A stretch of 64,000 bases of DNA from Prolixibacteraceae bacterium UBA6029 (lineage in GTDB: Bacteria > Bacteroidota > Bacteroidia > Bacteroidales > Prolixibacteraceae), in contig DIZL01000032.1 of assembly GCA_002429385.1 (NCBI GenBank), positions 25,708-89,707 on the forward strand, given 5' to 3'. The notes beneath the pieces are model-generated. The model was not told the origin of the DNA and ran no database searches. It worked only from the letters and a program-made list of their open reading frames with translations. Position numbers and translations under genes: made by a program. This document shows positions 17,598 to 27,325 of the stretch, piece by piece (position 1 is the first letter of the stretch; each line of letters begins with the position of its first letter).

Positions 17598-17781
17598 TAA
17601 AATATCTTCTTAAAAAATTAACCCCAAACAAAAATATCATTGATAAATCCGTAATGTTGCCCGGGATGTAGTTCAACAGGGTCTAATGTCGAACCTTTTA
17701 ATATCCTTTAATCGGAGTACGATCAATGCGTTGATTCAAGTAGTCGTTCTTTGTAAACAAATTTTTATCTTTAACCTACAA

Positions 17782-17828
17782 ATGAGTTCATGCCGTAGTC
17801 AGAAGTAATGAAGCAGCAATGAACTCAT
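17782..17828. repeat. Short perfect inverted repeat
   Basis: ATGAGTTCAT (17782-17791) and ATGAACTCAT (17819-17828) form a perfect 10-bp inverted pair with a 27-bp spacer in the gene-poor region just before the 11-bp array. Function unknown. Confidence 0.5.
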
Positions 17829-17928
17829 CTACTTAGTACACCAATTATCACTCCATTCAGAAATTTTTCAGTAAAGCGCTTTACCTATAACCTCACGGTT
17901 ATACCTATACGGAATATATCCTGGTTGG

Positions 17929-18073
17929 GTTTGCGTCGTGTTTGCGTCGTATAATTTGATTTTTAATTGATTTCTATCTGTATTTAAATCCATCTTACAA
18001 CACAGATACAACACAGATAGAAGACAGATGATAAGAAGAGAACCCCTCCCAAACCCCTCCCAAACCCTATCCA
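17929..18073. repeat. Inverted array of 11-bp phased repeats (array A)
   Basis: Right arm, all in one 11-bp register from 17997: ACAACACAGAT twice, AGAAGACAGAT, GATAAGAAGAG, AACCCCTCCCA twice, AACCCTATCCA. Left arm, also in an 11-bp register from 17929: GTTTGCGTCGT twice, ATAATTTGATT, TTTAATTGATT, TCTATCTGTAT. The register shifts by 2 bp between the arms, at about 17985-17996. TCTATCTGT in the left arm is the exact inverse of ACAGATAGA in the right arm. Since 11 is not a multiple of three, coding is not the cause. It lies about 110 bp before the small plus-strand gene at 18185. Confidence 0.7.
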
Positions 18074-18184
18074 AACCCGGCCATGCTTATACAGGCATTA
18101 AATAGTTTAATATGCTCGCCGCATAAACATAAATCTCAATTTTTGAAAAAGTCGTATTTTTCTTTACATTTGATGTAAAAAATT

Positions 18185-18421
18185 ATGAAAGCAATTTGTA
18201 TTGAAGAATGTGAGGTTTCTTTAAAGGATAAATATGGTGCTATAGTAGCAACAGTTAAATTTTTAGAAAATAAAGAATATGAATATGAGGTATGTAATAT
18301 TAATGCATATCAATATTATTCAATTGAACATCCTGATAAGAAAAGAAGAACGATAAATTGTGAATTTGATGTATTTAGTAGATACTTCAAAGACAATAAG
18401 ACTATAACGAGCAAAGGATAA
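18185..18421 (+). CDS. Small hypothetical protein
   Basis: 78 residues, no signal peptide or membrane segment. It begins MKAICIEECEVSLKDKYGA, a short beta-rich globular composition with several Cys and aromatic residues and a central YEYEVCNINAYQYY strand. I do not recognise a family. It is AT-rich and on the plus strand, unlike its neighbours, directly downstream of array A, which suggests a transferred small-gene locus. It is probably real, as the frame is open from a good ATG and the composition is protein-like. Confidence 0.55.
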   Translation: MKAICIEECEVSLKDKYGAIVATVKFLENKEYEYEVCNINAYQYYSIEHPDKKRRTINCEFDVFSRYFKDNKTITSKG

Positions 18422-18447
18422 AGACTAATTTATTATGTGATACTAAA

Positions 18448-18987
18448 CTAATCCCTTGCCAGCGCTTCGATGGGGTCAAGTTGTGCCGCTTTTTTTGCAG
18501 GAAGATATCCAAAGATGATACCTGTCAGAAAAGCAAATCCAAAGGCAATTAATATAGGTGGAATGGTGAAGATAACCCGCCATCCTGCAAGTGATGAAAC
18601 AGCTAATCCGCTGCCAATTCCAAAGAATACGCCTACCAATCCGCCAAGAAAGCAGACCATCACGGCCTCTGTAAGAAACTGGAATAATACATCGAATCCG
18701 CGTGCTCCAATGGCCATGCGAATGCCTATTTCACGGGTACGTTCGGTAACAGAGACCAGCATAGTTAACCCAAAGATCACGAATATATATTTTCCCACTA
18801 AAATAAAGGCAACTACAATGATAAAAGCTACAATGTTAGCCGTTTTAGCAATTCATTTCTTTTTTCTTTCATCGATTCCTTCCGTTAATTTAACGAAAAT
18901 AGGAATATTGACCAGTGGATTCATAATGGCAAAAAATGCCATAAATACGGTTAATGAGTAGCTCCAATAGTTTTCCATCCAATGCAT
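18448..18987 (-). pseudogene. Chimeric remnant: MarC N-terminus joined to MacB permease C-terminus
   Basis: From 18987 the frame reads MENYWSYSLTVFMAFFAIMN and ends IDERKKK at a TGA (18853-18855): the start of a MarC/UPF0056 integral membrane protein. The same frame continues beyond the stop as IAKTANIVAFIIVVAFILVG KYIF, still MarC-like. It then passes at FGLT into MLVSVTERTREIGIR MAIGARG and on to the end at 18448 (PAKKAAQLDPIEALARD), the C-terminal third of a MacB/FtsX ABC permease. So a deletion or recombination joined two unrelated membrane-protein genes in frame, and a nonsense mutation then broke the 5' part. The 3' part (18448-18798) has an open frame, but no complete permease can be made. 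Confidence 0.8.
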
Positions 18988-19010
18988 TTATCTCGGTTTA
19001 ATGTATTTTT

Positions 19011-21314
19011 TTAAAACGGATACCCGATTGCCACATTCAACACCAGATTATCTTTTCTCCACGCTGAACTTCCGAAGTCGATCTGATTCATCACCCATCG
19101 CTTATTTTCGTCCAGCCAGGGTTTCCGTAGCGGAAAGGCTAAATCAAATCGTAGAATGAAAAAGGAGACATCAACTCTTAAGCCCACACCTGTACCAACA
19201 GCCATCTGGTCCATGAATTTGGAAAAGTAAAACGGGCTTCCCAGATTGGAAGGGTTTGATTTTTGAAGCCAGACATTCCCGGCATCGACAAAGAGGGCTC
19301 CTTTAAAGAAACTGTAAATATTAAATCGGTATTCAACATTTGTTTCCAGTTTGATATCACCACCCAATTGTAATATTCCAAGCGTATCGTTTTTCTGGTT
19401 ATAAGTACCCGGTCCGACGGAATTAATTTGAAAAGCGCGAAGACTATTTGGTCCGCCGCTAAAGAACTCTTTGCTGTAGGGCAGAATTGCCGAGTTCCCA
19501 AATGGTTTTGCTACACCGGCAAAAACGCGCATTGCCAATTTGTTTTTGTTTTTAAAATTCAGGAAGGCACGGCCATCAATACTAAGTTTGGAATATTGTG
19601 AAAAGATGGAACCAAACACTCTGGACTGATTACCTGGTGTTGGTTCTTCGCCTTCAATCCTTTTTGCAATATAAAAGGAAGTTCCTGCCAGTTCAGATAT
19701 TAAATGGAAATAGTACTGCATCTTTTTCGCAGCCATCATCTGCTCATTATAAGTAAACGAATAACTTCCGCCCGCAATAAATTGTTCTTCATAGCTTTTT
19801 TTCAGAAAAGGATTTGCCTTAAGCAATGCTTTAAAAGCAACTGATTGATTTGACACAGTGGTAAAACTCACATCTATCGGGTTTAATTCGTGTTCCTTCC
19901 GAATGTTTTCTTTCCATTTATAACCATAAACGAAGCGTAAGGTATTCATGTCAAAATAATTGACACGTTTCATATAGTTATAGGATAGCAGGATATGAGT
20001 TGTTGGAATATATAGGCTATTGGTCTGCCTGATTTTAAATGGTGTGATAAAGCGGGGAAAAGTCAGCTCAATTTGTGGATTATAGGAATAGGAATAATAA
20101 TTTTTTTCAGCGCCACTTAATTGTGCCTCGAATGATCCTGCCAGATTGAGGTTTAGTAATTCGGCGCCGTTAAAGGCGTTTCTATTCAGAACACTTAAGC
20201 TCATTTTGGGTCCGGTGTAATTATTCGACTTAGAAACCATGTCAACTTCAGCCCTGAAGGTATGTTTCGGCATGGGGGTCATCAGAATGTTAACATCCAG
20301 TAGTCCCGAACCAGGAGTAGTGTTTTCAACAAAGTTAATCTGGACTAATTTGAAGTTTCCCATCGACATCAATCTGTTCAGGGTGATGATGTGGTTCTCG
20401 CGTGAAAAGATTTCGTTTTTCCTTAAATATATCGATTTCGCAAGCACTTTAGGCCTGATGGTCATTCTTTCTTCCTTCCCGTAAAATACCATATTCTTAA
20501 ACATGATGGTATCTTTGGTTGTGTCAATGCGTCTCGCATTTAAAGAATAGTTCTGATTGATATACACATTGTTGATGCGAAACACGGTCAATGCATTGGC
20601 AGGGATACTGTCTTTTAAGGTCAATTTGAATGTGACATCATGATTTACATTTGAAGTGTCGGCTTTAAAAAGCAAATATTCGGGATTGAAGTAAAAGTAC
20701 CCGTTGTTTTTCAGAGTAGCATCGATTCGTATCCGTTCGTTTTTTAAGTCGTCCAGACTATAATCCTGACCGGGTTTAATCAATGATTTATCTTTTACCT
20801 TAAGTATCAGGTGACTTAAACTATCGTCTGAAATAGCATACATCAAAGCCTTGACCACATAAGGCTTATGGACATGACTGGTATAGATTACTTTGGCGGT
20901 GCGCTTCTTTTCCACGATTTTGGATTCGGTATAGCTTTTAAATATTCCAATATTAAAAAGCTTGGAATCGATTACGGCACGTGTAACTCCGGGTTTCACA
21001 CTACTCAGCAAAACAGGAGGTTCTCCCTTCTTTTTGAACCACTTTGCCAATTTAGTTTTAGGCTTTTCTCCTGCTATATTATACAACCACAATTTAGGAC
21101 GATTACCCAGATAAACTTTATTCGGCACAGGACGTACAGCCAATTCCGCAGTGGTTTTAACCAGTCCTTTGTTTATCTTATCCGATGATACCAATTTAAT
21201 TTCCGCACCCGTGTACAGCTTTTCACCTTTGGGTAAATGCCTTGTACCTGTACATGCTGCCAGAATAAGGCAAACAAGCATCAGGAAAAAACTATTTTGT
21301 ATCGATCTTGTCAT
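19011..21314 (-). CDS. TamL/TamA-like BamA-family outer-membrane lipoprotein
   Basis: 767 residues from the ATG at 21314. The N-terminus is a lipoprotein signal (MTRSIQNSFFLMLVCLILAA, lipobox Cys at residue 21), so the 44-residue upstream extension of the frame is rejected. POTRA-like repeats fill roughly residues 60-350. A C-terminal Omp85 16-strand barrel domain follows, with SGGPNSLRAFQINSVGPG near the lid region and FDLAFPLRKPW near the end. It overlaps the end of the TamB gene by 23 bp and is translated after it. The pair should insert or translocate outer-membrane and surface proteins, or move lipids, across the periplasm. Confidence 0.9.
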   Translation of the reverse strand: MTRSIQNSFFLMLVCLILAACTGTRHLPKGEKLYTGAEIKLVSSDKINKGLVKTTAELAVRPVPNKVYLGNRPKLWLYNIAGEKPKTKLAKWFKKKGEPPVLLSSVKPGVTRAVIDSKLFNIGIFKSYTESKIVEKKRTAKVIYTSHVHKPYVVKALMYAISDDSLSHLILKVKDKSLIKPGQDYSLDDLKNERIRIDATLKNNGYFYFNPEYLLFKADTSNVNHDVTFKLTLKDSIPANALTVFRINNVYINQNYSLNARRIDTTKDTIMFKNMVFYGKEERMTIRPKVLAKSIYLRKNEIFSRENHIITLNRLMSMGNFKLVQINFVENTTPGSGLLDVNILMTPMPKHTFRAEVDMVSKSNNYTGPKMSLSVLNRNAFNGAELLNLNLAGSFEAQLSGAEKNYYSYSYNPQIELTFPRFITPFKIRQTNSLYIPTTHILLSYNYMKRVNYFDMNTLRFVYGYKWKENIRKEHELNPIDVSFTTVSNQSVAFKALLKANPFLKKSYEEQFIAGGSYSFTYNEQMMAAKKMQYYFHLISELAGTSFYIAKRIEGEEPTPGNQSRVFGSIFSQYSKLSIDGRAFLNFKNKNKLAMRVFAGVAKPFGNSAILPYSKEFFSGGPNSLRAFQINSVGPGTYNQKNDTLGILQLGGDIKLETNVEYRFNIYSFFKGALFVDAGNVWLQKSNPSNLGSPFYFSKFMDQMAVGTGVGLRVDVSFFILRFDLAFPLRKPWLDENKRWVMNQIDFGSSAWRKDNLVLNVAIGYPF

Positions 21315-24300
21315 TACTTTTTGATTTATTCGATGAATCAATTCCTTTTTTCTTCGTTTTGAATATTCTGCTCCACAGATTGAAATCGCGTACAAATACA
21401 ACACCTGCTCCTGTCTCAACCAATTGTCCTTCAATGGCTCCTTCATATTGGTTATGCCTGAATCCTTTAAGCAGGAAACGCCCGTCTTCGGTCAGTTTAT
21501 ATTCGACTGTCACATCGCTGGTAATATTACTTGCTGAATTTTGTTGCGCCCTGGCTCCCTCAACATCTACTGCCCCACCAAGCTGAACGGATAATCGTTC
21601 ATTAAAGAGTTGTTTCTTCACTCCAACTTCCACTTGTGTGCGCCCTTTTGCCGTGCCCGACTGATAATCGTCATACGATTGAATATCAAAATTCAACTCC
21701 ATTCCGGGTAACATTTTTGAGCTTAGCTGATTTAATTGAGCAGATAAGAATTTGCCTACAGTCGAACGGATTAAGGTTGATGTTCCTCCTGCCGATTCGG
21801 TTTGAAAAGGATTCTCCTGAACAAACCGGCCCAATACCAGTAAGGCAAAAACCTGTTTGTTCAATGCTGATTCATCTTCATTGAGCATGCTCAGTTTTTG
21901 ATTGACAGCTCCGCCCAGGATCCCTTTATCCTCAGGCGCTAATTGTATTGCAAAACTAATTACAGGATGTAAAATCTGTCCCCGAAGTTTCAGAACTACC
22001 AGAAAGGGATAGCGTTGTTTATAACCGCCTTTATCCACGTCGCTTAAACCTGATATCTGATCAGCTACCAGATCATAGGGTGCTGCCCTCACCGAATAGC
22101 TTGCATCGATGGATATCTCAGCCTCCAATGGATCACCATTCCAGATGATGGTACTCCCGGCATTAATATCGAATTTCTTTTTAATGACTGATTCCAACGA
22201 CACCAGGTAACTGCCTTCATTTAAATTATAAGCGCCGGTAAGACTCATTTTCCCGCTTTGGTCCATGGTAAAACTCAATGCAGCCTCACCTTTTACCACC
22301 AGTGAGTCAGTCGAAGCGGGATCCATCAGTAGACGAAGGGTTGCTTCCTTGTCAATTTCAATAATCGAAGACAGATCAAAACCCGTCATACCTGTTACCT
22401 GACCTCCCTTTTTCTCTCCCCGGAGAAGAATCGGATTGAGCTTTAATGAGTTGTCAAATTCAACCACATTCTCTCCTTTGTCTGTGGTTAACTGGTCTTC
22501 AGGTACCGAAAAGGTAAAGTTAGAACCTTTTTTCATTTTTACCTTTGCACTCACTATAGGTAATTTCATCGGTCCGTTTACATTGATCTTGCTGTCAATA
22601 ACCATCCTCCCATAGAACTCTTTGTTATCCTTTAAAGAAGTGTTGAATAATAGAAAATCCTTGCTATTGACCTGTAAAGCAAAAATGAAATCGGAGAAAT
22701 GTTTCATCAGAACCGACCCGTCAATTGTTGCAGCATGCTTATTGGCATCCAGCATGGTAAAGGAATTGAAATAAACACCGTCTTTTTTCAGTTGAATCGT
22801 TTCATGCTTTAATTCCAGCTTGTTGTTCAAAAAGGCAGGTTTGATAATCGCATTGTTGAAAACCAGTTCGCCGGTAATATCAGGTGCAGCCGTATTCCCT
22901 TCAATTGAAAGATTTCCTGTAAGCGTTCCTGATGCTTCTTTCAGTTGACCCATTGAAAGGGCCTGAACGGTTTTCATTGAAAGGGCCTGAATATTTGTTT
23001 TTATGCTGATTGAATTATCCCCCCCATTCGGGACAAAGAATCCATTCGCCGTCAGATTATTATCAGCGCCTGATAGTTTTGCCTCAAGATTGAATTTTTC
23101 ATAGGTCGGGTTTTCTGCCTTCACGGTTAAATCCCCGATGGGAACTTCATTGACAACAAGCTGACTGATCTTTGCATCAGCCACTAAACCATACGAATTA
23201 TTAACCCGTTTCAGCAGTATATTCCCATCCACATTTCCTGTCACCAGGCTGGTATCTTTTTCTACAATCCGTGCAACGTCGTCAATCCTGAAGTTTTTTA
23301 TAGCAATGTTCAGGTCGTCATTGAACTGATCATGTACCGAAGCAATATTAATCTGCCGTTCAGCATGATTAATAAAAAGATGGTGGATCAAAAATCCCTG
23401 TTTCCCAAATTCAATGTAATTGTCTGAGGCAATGTCCCAGCGTTTATTGGCCAGGTAAAACTCTTTCGGATCAAGTGTAAGCTTGTAATTCTCTTTATCC
23501 CTGATAATCTGCGACTGAATCTGAAGCTTCTTATTCTTGCCATCGACTGAAGAGATATTCGCAACAATTTTGTTGTCTGCGAGTTTTCCATCCAGCAAAA
23601 AATTAGTAATTTCGATTTGTGAGTTTGCAATAGTACCCGTTGAAATTTTATAGTTCAATGCCTTATTATCCGAATTTACATCTACCGTTAAGTCATTAAT
23701 TTCAGTGGTTCCGTAAACAATTCTTTTTACAATGGCATTCACTTTCAGGCTGTTTTTCTCACTATCAAAACTTCCCTGTATGATTCCCGGTTCAAATTCC
23801 TTGAGCTGTGGGAAAAGGACATCCGAAAGAATTGGGTGATTATGCAGTTGTATCTCGAAACTAAATTTAGACCCCGAGGACTCGGGGCTTTTCTGTAACT
23901 GCTTAATCGAATCAGAAAAGGGGAAATAAGTATTACTAAATTGGTTTAGTAATGCAGGCAATGCTGTAGGCGAAACAGTTCCCGAATATTTGATGCCGAT
24001 CAACGCACTGCTGATATTCAGTTCACTTTTTTTCGGTTCGTTCACTGTGGCTGATAGAAAAGAATCAAGCACATATTTCTTTCCATTGCTGGCAACGATA
24101 ATATTGGTGATTCCTACCGTCCCATTCATCTGACTGACCGTTCCACCTTTTAAATCGGCAGCCGCGACAAAGGCTATGCGTGCATCCTTTTTAGTGAATT
24201 TGAGCTTTTGAAAGTCTGCGCCCTTCACATTCAACTTAAACTTATAGCGTTCCAGATCGGGATTCATGTTTACCAGTCCGTCGAAATCGAATACGGCGTT

Positions 24301-26289
24301 TTCATCATTGAGACTTATTTTTCCTTCAAATTCCTTACCCGTAACCGTTCCATCCATTTGAAGCTTGTGATAAGTATATCTGTTCAGGTGAATCTGAGTT
24401 ACGTCAGCCTTGATTTTTGCCTTGATCGTATTCATGTCCAGCCCCTGTCCTATTGCTTCCGCGGTTAAAGTTACAGGGCCATACAGAAGGGTATCCTTTA
24501 GCAAACGGCCCAAATCAAGACCATTCATGCTTGCTTTTCCATCGAAATGTTCAGTCGGATCGATGGATGCAGTCAGATTTGCGTCTCCAAAACTGCTGGT
24601 CATATTTGCAGTTGACTCAAATGATTTCAGCTTTCCTTTAAAAACAACCTGCATACTGAGATTTTCAGGAAGATCAATACTTTTTGGAATATAGGATTCA
24701 GCCATCATGACGATGTCCGTCTTGCCTGAAGTCATTCTCAGATTGGGAAAGTCATAATATGCAGTTTCAATATTGGGTAATCCTTTGATGATAAAATCTG
24801 TTTCTATTGTCGTATTTACCCCTGTTTTAATTGCAAGGTTTTTAGCGCTAAGATTATTCATGGGTCCGTTGATTACTCCTGAAGCGGTGGTAATCATTGA
24901 GGCATTTTTAAAGAAGGGCTGGGCAATGAGATCTTGTTTAAAATAGAGCAAATCAGAGTTCCTGAAGCTTAAATTTCTCAGGTTTAAGTTCACGTTGGTG
25001 AATTGCAGGGAATCCGTTAAAAGGGCTAATGAAGTAAATTGCAGACTCAGATCTGCATCAACCAAAGAGTTGTTGGTACTGATTTTTGTATTCTTTGCTG
25101 TAATTGAATGCTGATCCATACTGAAATCAGATTCAAGCCGCTTGATTGCAAAGTTATTCTGGTCGATAGCGTTGAATTTCTTTACTGAAACCTTGGTCAG
25201 ATCTGTTGAATATGAAAAGTTTGTCGCATCAAGATTTATATTGCTGAAAGTGACATGACCGGGATCAAAGACGCCTTTCAATTCAGCCTTGTTTCCGGCT
25301 TTGTAAGCAACCGAATCATCCTGCATGTCAATTTGGTTAAGCATCACCTTCCAGTTGCTTCCTGAAGCTGTAACTGTTCCGTTTGAAGCTGATTCAGGCG
25401 CAAAGGTGTGGTATTGAATTTTACTCTGATCCAAGTAGACTGATTCGGACATCAGCAACTGTTTTTGCAAGTCGATAGAAACATTTTCAATTTTACTTTG
25501 TCCGATTATCGAAACGACTGACAGATAATTAACGGAATCGATGTAACTGACCGTGGAATTGCTCAGCTGGATTGTTCTTGCTGCAATTTTAGGCGAAACT
25601 TTTCCTGATTTAGTATTCTGAATATTTGCTGACTGAGTTGCTTTAACAGTTGCCGTTAAACCTTCAGCAACCAGGTCGAACACCGAATATAAAGGTTTTC
25701 CGGGAGCGATTTCATCGATATTAAATTCAGCTTTATTCAACCCTGCATATACATTCATTCCCGAATATTCATCATCGTAACGAAACCTGATGTTTTTCAA
25801 ACTCACCTGATCGATGCTAAAGGTCCATTTGGAGGATGTTTGCGGGGCAGTTGTTGCTTGTTTTGTGCTATTGCTAAATGCAGTAATCAAAAAATTGTAG
25901 TTGAACAGCGAGTCTGTTTTGGTGCTGTGAAGATTCAGGCTGGCATCGTCCAGGGCAAGTGAATTGACGACTATCTTACTTTTCAACAGGTAGTAAAGGG
26001 CAATATTTACTTTTGCCTTGCTGGCATAGATTAAAGTATCTTTATTCCGATCTTCCAGGTATATACCTTCAACAACCACAGATTTGGGGAATGAAATGCT
26101 GACACGTCTGATCTCAACTTTTGTATGCGTTTTTTTACTGACATAAGTGGTGGCAAAATGAACGATCCGTGTTTGAATCGAAGGAATTTGGATAATGACA
26201 GCGATCAGTATGAATATAATCACACCGATACTGACTATCCAGATGAAAGTCTTTAATATCTTTTTAAAAACAGAAGCCCCTTTCATCAA
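21292..26289 (-). CDS. tamB: TamB-like translocation/assembly protein (DUF490 domain)
   Basis: 1665 residues, within the range of long Bacteroidota TamB proteins and longer than the E. coli one. One N-terminal membrane anchor (residues 10-35) is followed by an AsmA-like start (TYVSKKTHTKVEIRRVSISF). A very long repetitive beta-sheet region then leads to the C-terminal DUF490/TamB domain near SIEIDKEATLRLLMDPAS and PASTDSLVVKGEAAL. It spans the periplasm as a lipid-binding groove. It is the first gene of a two-gene unit with the BamA-family lipoprotein. A CCCCGAGGACTCGGGG palindrome sits inside the coding region at 23872-23887. Confidence 0.93.
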   Translation of the reverse strand: MMKGASVFKKILKTFIWIVSIGVIIFILIAVIIQIPSIQTRIVHFATTYVSKKTHTKVEIRRVSISFPKSVVVEGIYLEDRNKDTLIYASKAKVNIALYYLLKSKIVVNSLALDDASLNLHSTKTDSLFNYNFLITAFSNSTKQATTAPQTSSKWTFSIDQVSLKNIRFRYDDEYSGMNVYAGLNKAEFNIDEIAPGKPLYSVFDLVAEGLTATVKATQSANIQNTKSGKVSPKIAARTIQLSNSTVSYIDSVNYLSVVSIIGQSKIENVSIDLQKQLLMSESVYLDQSKIQYHTFAPESASNGTVTASGSNWKVMLNQIDMQDDSVAYKAGNKAELKGVFDPGHVTFSNINLDATNFSYSTDLTKVSVKKFNAIDQNNFAIKRLESDFSMDQHSITAKNTKISTNNSLVDADLSLQFTSLALLTDSLQFTNVNLNLRNLSFRNSDLLYFKQDLIAQPFFKNASMITTASGVINGPMNNLSAKNLAIKTGVNTTIETDFIIKGLPNIETAYYDFPNLRMTSGKTDIVMMAESYIPKSIDLPENLSMQVVFKGKLKSFESTANMTSSFGDANLTASIDPTEHFDGKASMNGLDLGRLLKDTLLYGPVTLTAEAIGQGLDMNTIKAKIKADVTQIHLNRYTYHKLQMDGTVTGKEFEGKISLNDENAVFDFDGLVNMNPDLERYKFKLNVKGADFQKLKFTKKDARIAFVAAADLKGGTVSQMNGTVGITNIIVASNGKKYVLDSFLSATVNEPKKSELNISSALIGIKYSGTVSPTALPALLNQFSNTYFPFSDSIKQLQKSPESSGSKFSFEIQLHNHPILSDVLFPQLKEFEPGIIQGSFDSEKNSLKVNAIVKRIVYGTTEINDLTVDVNSDNKALNYKISTGTIANSQIEITNFLLDGKLADNKIVANISSVDGKNKKLQIQSQIIRDKENYKLTLDPKEFYLANKRWDIASDNYIEFGKQGFLIHHLFINHAERQINIASVHDQFNDDLNIAIKNFRIDDVARIVEKDTSLVTGNVDGNILLKRVNNSYGLVADAKISQLVVNEVPIGDLTVKAENPTYEKFNLEAKLSGADNNLTANGFFVPNGGDNSISIKTNIQALSMKTVQALSMGQLKEASGTLTGNLSIEGNTAAPDITGELVFNNAIIKPAFLNNKLELKHETIQLKKDGVYFNSFTMLDANKHAATIDGSVLMKHFSDFIFALQVNSKDFLLFNTSLKDNKEFYGRMVIDSKINVNGPMKLPIVSAKVKMKKGSNFTFSVPEDQLTTDKGENVVEFDNSLKLNPILLRGEKKGGQVTGMTGFDLSSIIEIDKEATLRLLMDPASTDSLVVKGEAALSFTMDQSGKMSLTGAYNLNEGSYLVSLESVIKKKFDINAGSTIIWNGDPLEAEISIDASYSVRAAPYDLVADQISGLSDVDKGGYKQRYPFLVVLKLRGQILHPVISFAIQLAPEDKGILGGAVNQKLSMLNEDESALNKQVFALLVLGRFVQENPFQTESAGGTSTLIRSTVGKFLSAQLNQLSSKMLPGMELNFDIQSYDDYQSGTAKGRTQVEVGVKKQLFNERLSVQLGGAVDVEGARAQQNSASNITSDVTVEYKLTEDGRFLLKGFRHNQYEGAIEGQLVETGAGVVFVRDFNLWSRIFKTKKKGIDSSNKSKSNDKIDTK
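23872..23887. repeat. Variant palindrome CCCCGAGGACTCGGGG inside tamB
   Basis: Same element with a one-base change in the centre, read through in tamB (residues QKSPESSGSK). A degenerate relative occurs in cbpA near 27908-27922. Confidence 0.6.
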
Positions 26290-26383
26290 TTAATTATATA
26301 TGATTTAATCCTTTAGCTATTAGTATGTAAGCAACTTTCAATCACGGATATAAAGTTTTTGGCATGCATTGATTCTGTTTCGC

Positions 26384-26893
26384 TTATTTCTTCATTCGCT
26401 CCAGTATATTGTGTGCGGCTGGTGAAATACTTTCAGGAACAGATCCCGTTTCGAGTGCTGTCCGAAGGATATCTAAAAGATCGTTGAATCCTTCTGCTTT
26501 TTGCTTCCGAAGGATATGATGGGCTCCGTGTTGCAGAAGTACTGACTCTGATCCATGGCTGACCAATGCCCGTAAAAGTTCAGGCCAGGCAGCTTTCCTG
26601 AATTTCTCCAGGGATTTTGCAGCCAGCCAGGCCACATCACTCTCAGGGTCTTCCAGCGCTTTGACCAAGGTGGGTATCGATTTTAAATCGCTAATTTCAC
26701 TGAGCGCTTTGGCAGCTTCCCAGCGAGCCTTGTATATTTTCGAATTTTCAAGCACCAAAGACAATGGCAAAACTGCTTTTTTTCCTATGGTTACCAATGA
26801 TTTTCGCGCTCTCGTGCGTACTTTATCATCTTCGTTTTCCAAAAGCATAACTAAAGATTGAGGACTTATTCCGTTTTGGGTTTGTTCGTACAT
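26384..26893 (-). CDS. HEAT-repeat protein
   Basis: 169 residues from the ATG at 26893; the longer frame would need a TTG at 26917. The sequence is a short alpha-solenoid of HEAT/PBS-lyase-like repeats (LLENEDDKVRTRARKSLVTI, then ISDLKSIPTLVKALEDPES) without a catalytic domain. Such repeats usually mediate protein-protein contacts. It carries the shared stress promoter at 26932-26999, with the -7 element 38 bp before this ATG. It is separated by that promoter from the cbpM/cbpA genes. Confidence 0.82.
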   Translation of the reverse strand: MYEQTQNGISPQSLVMLLENEDDKVRTRARKSLVTIGKKAVLPLSLVLENSKIYKARWEAAKALSEISDLKSIPTLVKALEDPESDVAWLAAKSLEKFRKAAWPELLRALVSHGSESVLLQHGAHHILRKQKAEGFNDLLDILRTALETGSVPESISPAAHNILERMKK

Positions 26894-26931
26894 CGTTTTG
26901 TTTTTTATTGAAATCAAAATTTATTCCAATG

Positions 26932-26999
26932 TAAATATGGCTTTGTTGAGTTCATAAAGTATTATATAATTTCAGGTAAAAATTACATGATTCACATGT
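26932..26999 (-). promoter_or_regulatory. Shared stress-type promoter (P3) of the HEAT-repeat gene
   Basis: Minus-strand reading: distal box ATGTGAATCATGTAAT, a weaker proximal box TATAAT (plus 26961-26966) 21 bp later, 21 bp to CATATTTA (26932-26939). The least conserved full member, but its spacing is exact. Confidence 0.6.
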
Positions 27000-27013
27000 T
27001 TAAACAGAAGAAA

Positions 27014-27322
27014 TTATTTTTTACTGATGTCACTTTCATAAAGGCGAAGCCTGTTTTTAAGCGACGTAATTTCGTCGTGCATAGCATTTACACGCTGTAA
27101 CAAATGCATGATGGATTCAATTCCTTCGAGGTTGATATCCAACTCGTAATAGAACCGAATGTATTTCTCCAATTGCTGTAGTTGCTCAGCATCAATAAAC
27201 CAGACTCCTCCAATTATTGTGGTTTCTATCAATCCGGTTTGCTGCAGTGAATTGACAAACGAAATTTCAATGTCGTGACATGCACAGAACTCATCTACTG
27301 CTATTAAATACTCGCTTTGCAT
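27014..27322 (-). CDS. cbpM: Chaperone modulator CbpM
   Basis: 102 residues, MerR-like fold. It has MQSEYLIAVDEFCACHDIEI, the ETTIIGGVWFIDAEQLQQLE recognition segment and the RFYYELDINLEGIESIMHLL helix, followed by a C-terminal coiled coil (RVNAMHDEITSLKNRLRLYE). This matches CbpM, which binds the J domain of CbpA and restrains it. It starts 3 bp after the CbpA stop codon, so the two are translated together. Confidence 0.88.
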   Translation of the reverse strand: MQSEYLIAVDEFCACHDIEISFVNSLQQTGLIETTIIGGVWFIDAEQLQQLEKYIRFYYELDINLEGIESIMHLLQRVNAMHDEITSLKNRLRLYESDISKK

Positions 27323-27325
27323 AGC

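Noticed and set aside
17868..18074. Minus-strand open frame of about 68 codons across array A
   Set aside because: It lies exactly on the 11-bp arrays, which are explained as non-coding repeats, and its composition is not protein-like.
18448..18798. A functional small ABC permease
   Set aside because: Only the last about 95 residues of a MacB-type permease are present, fused to a MarC remnant; no ATPase or periplasmic domain is nearby.
21315..21446. N-terminal extension of the BamA-family lipoprotein gene
   Set aside because: The extension would place the lipoprotein signal 44 residues inside the protein; the start at 21314 gives a correct signal peptide.
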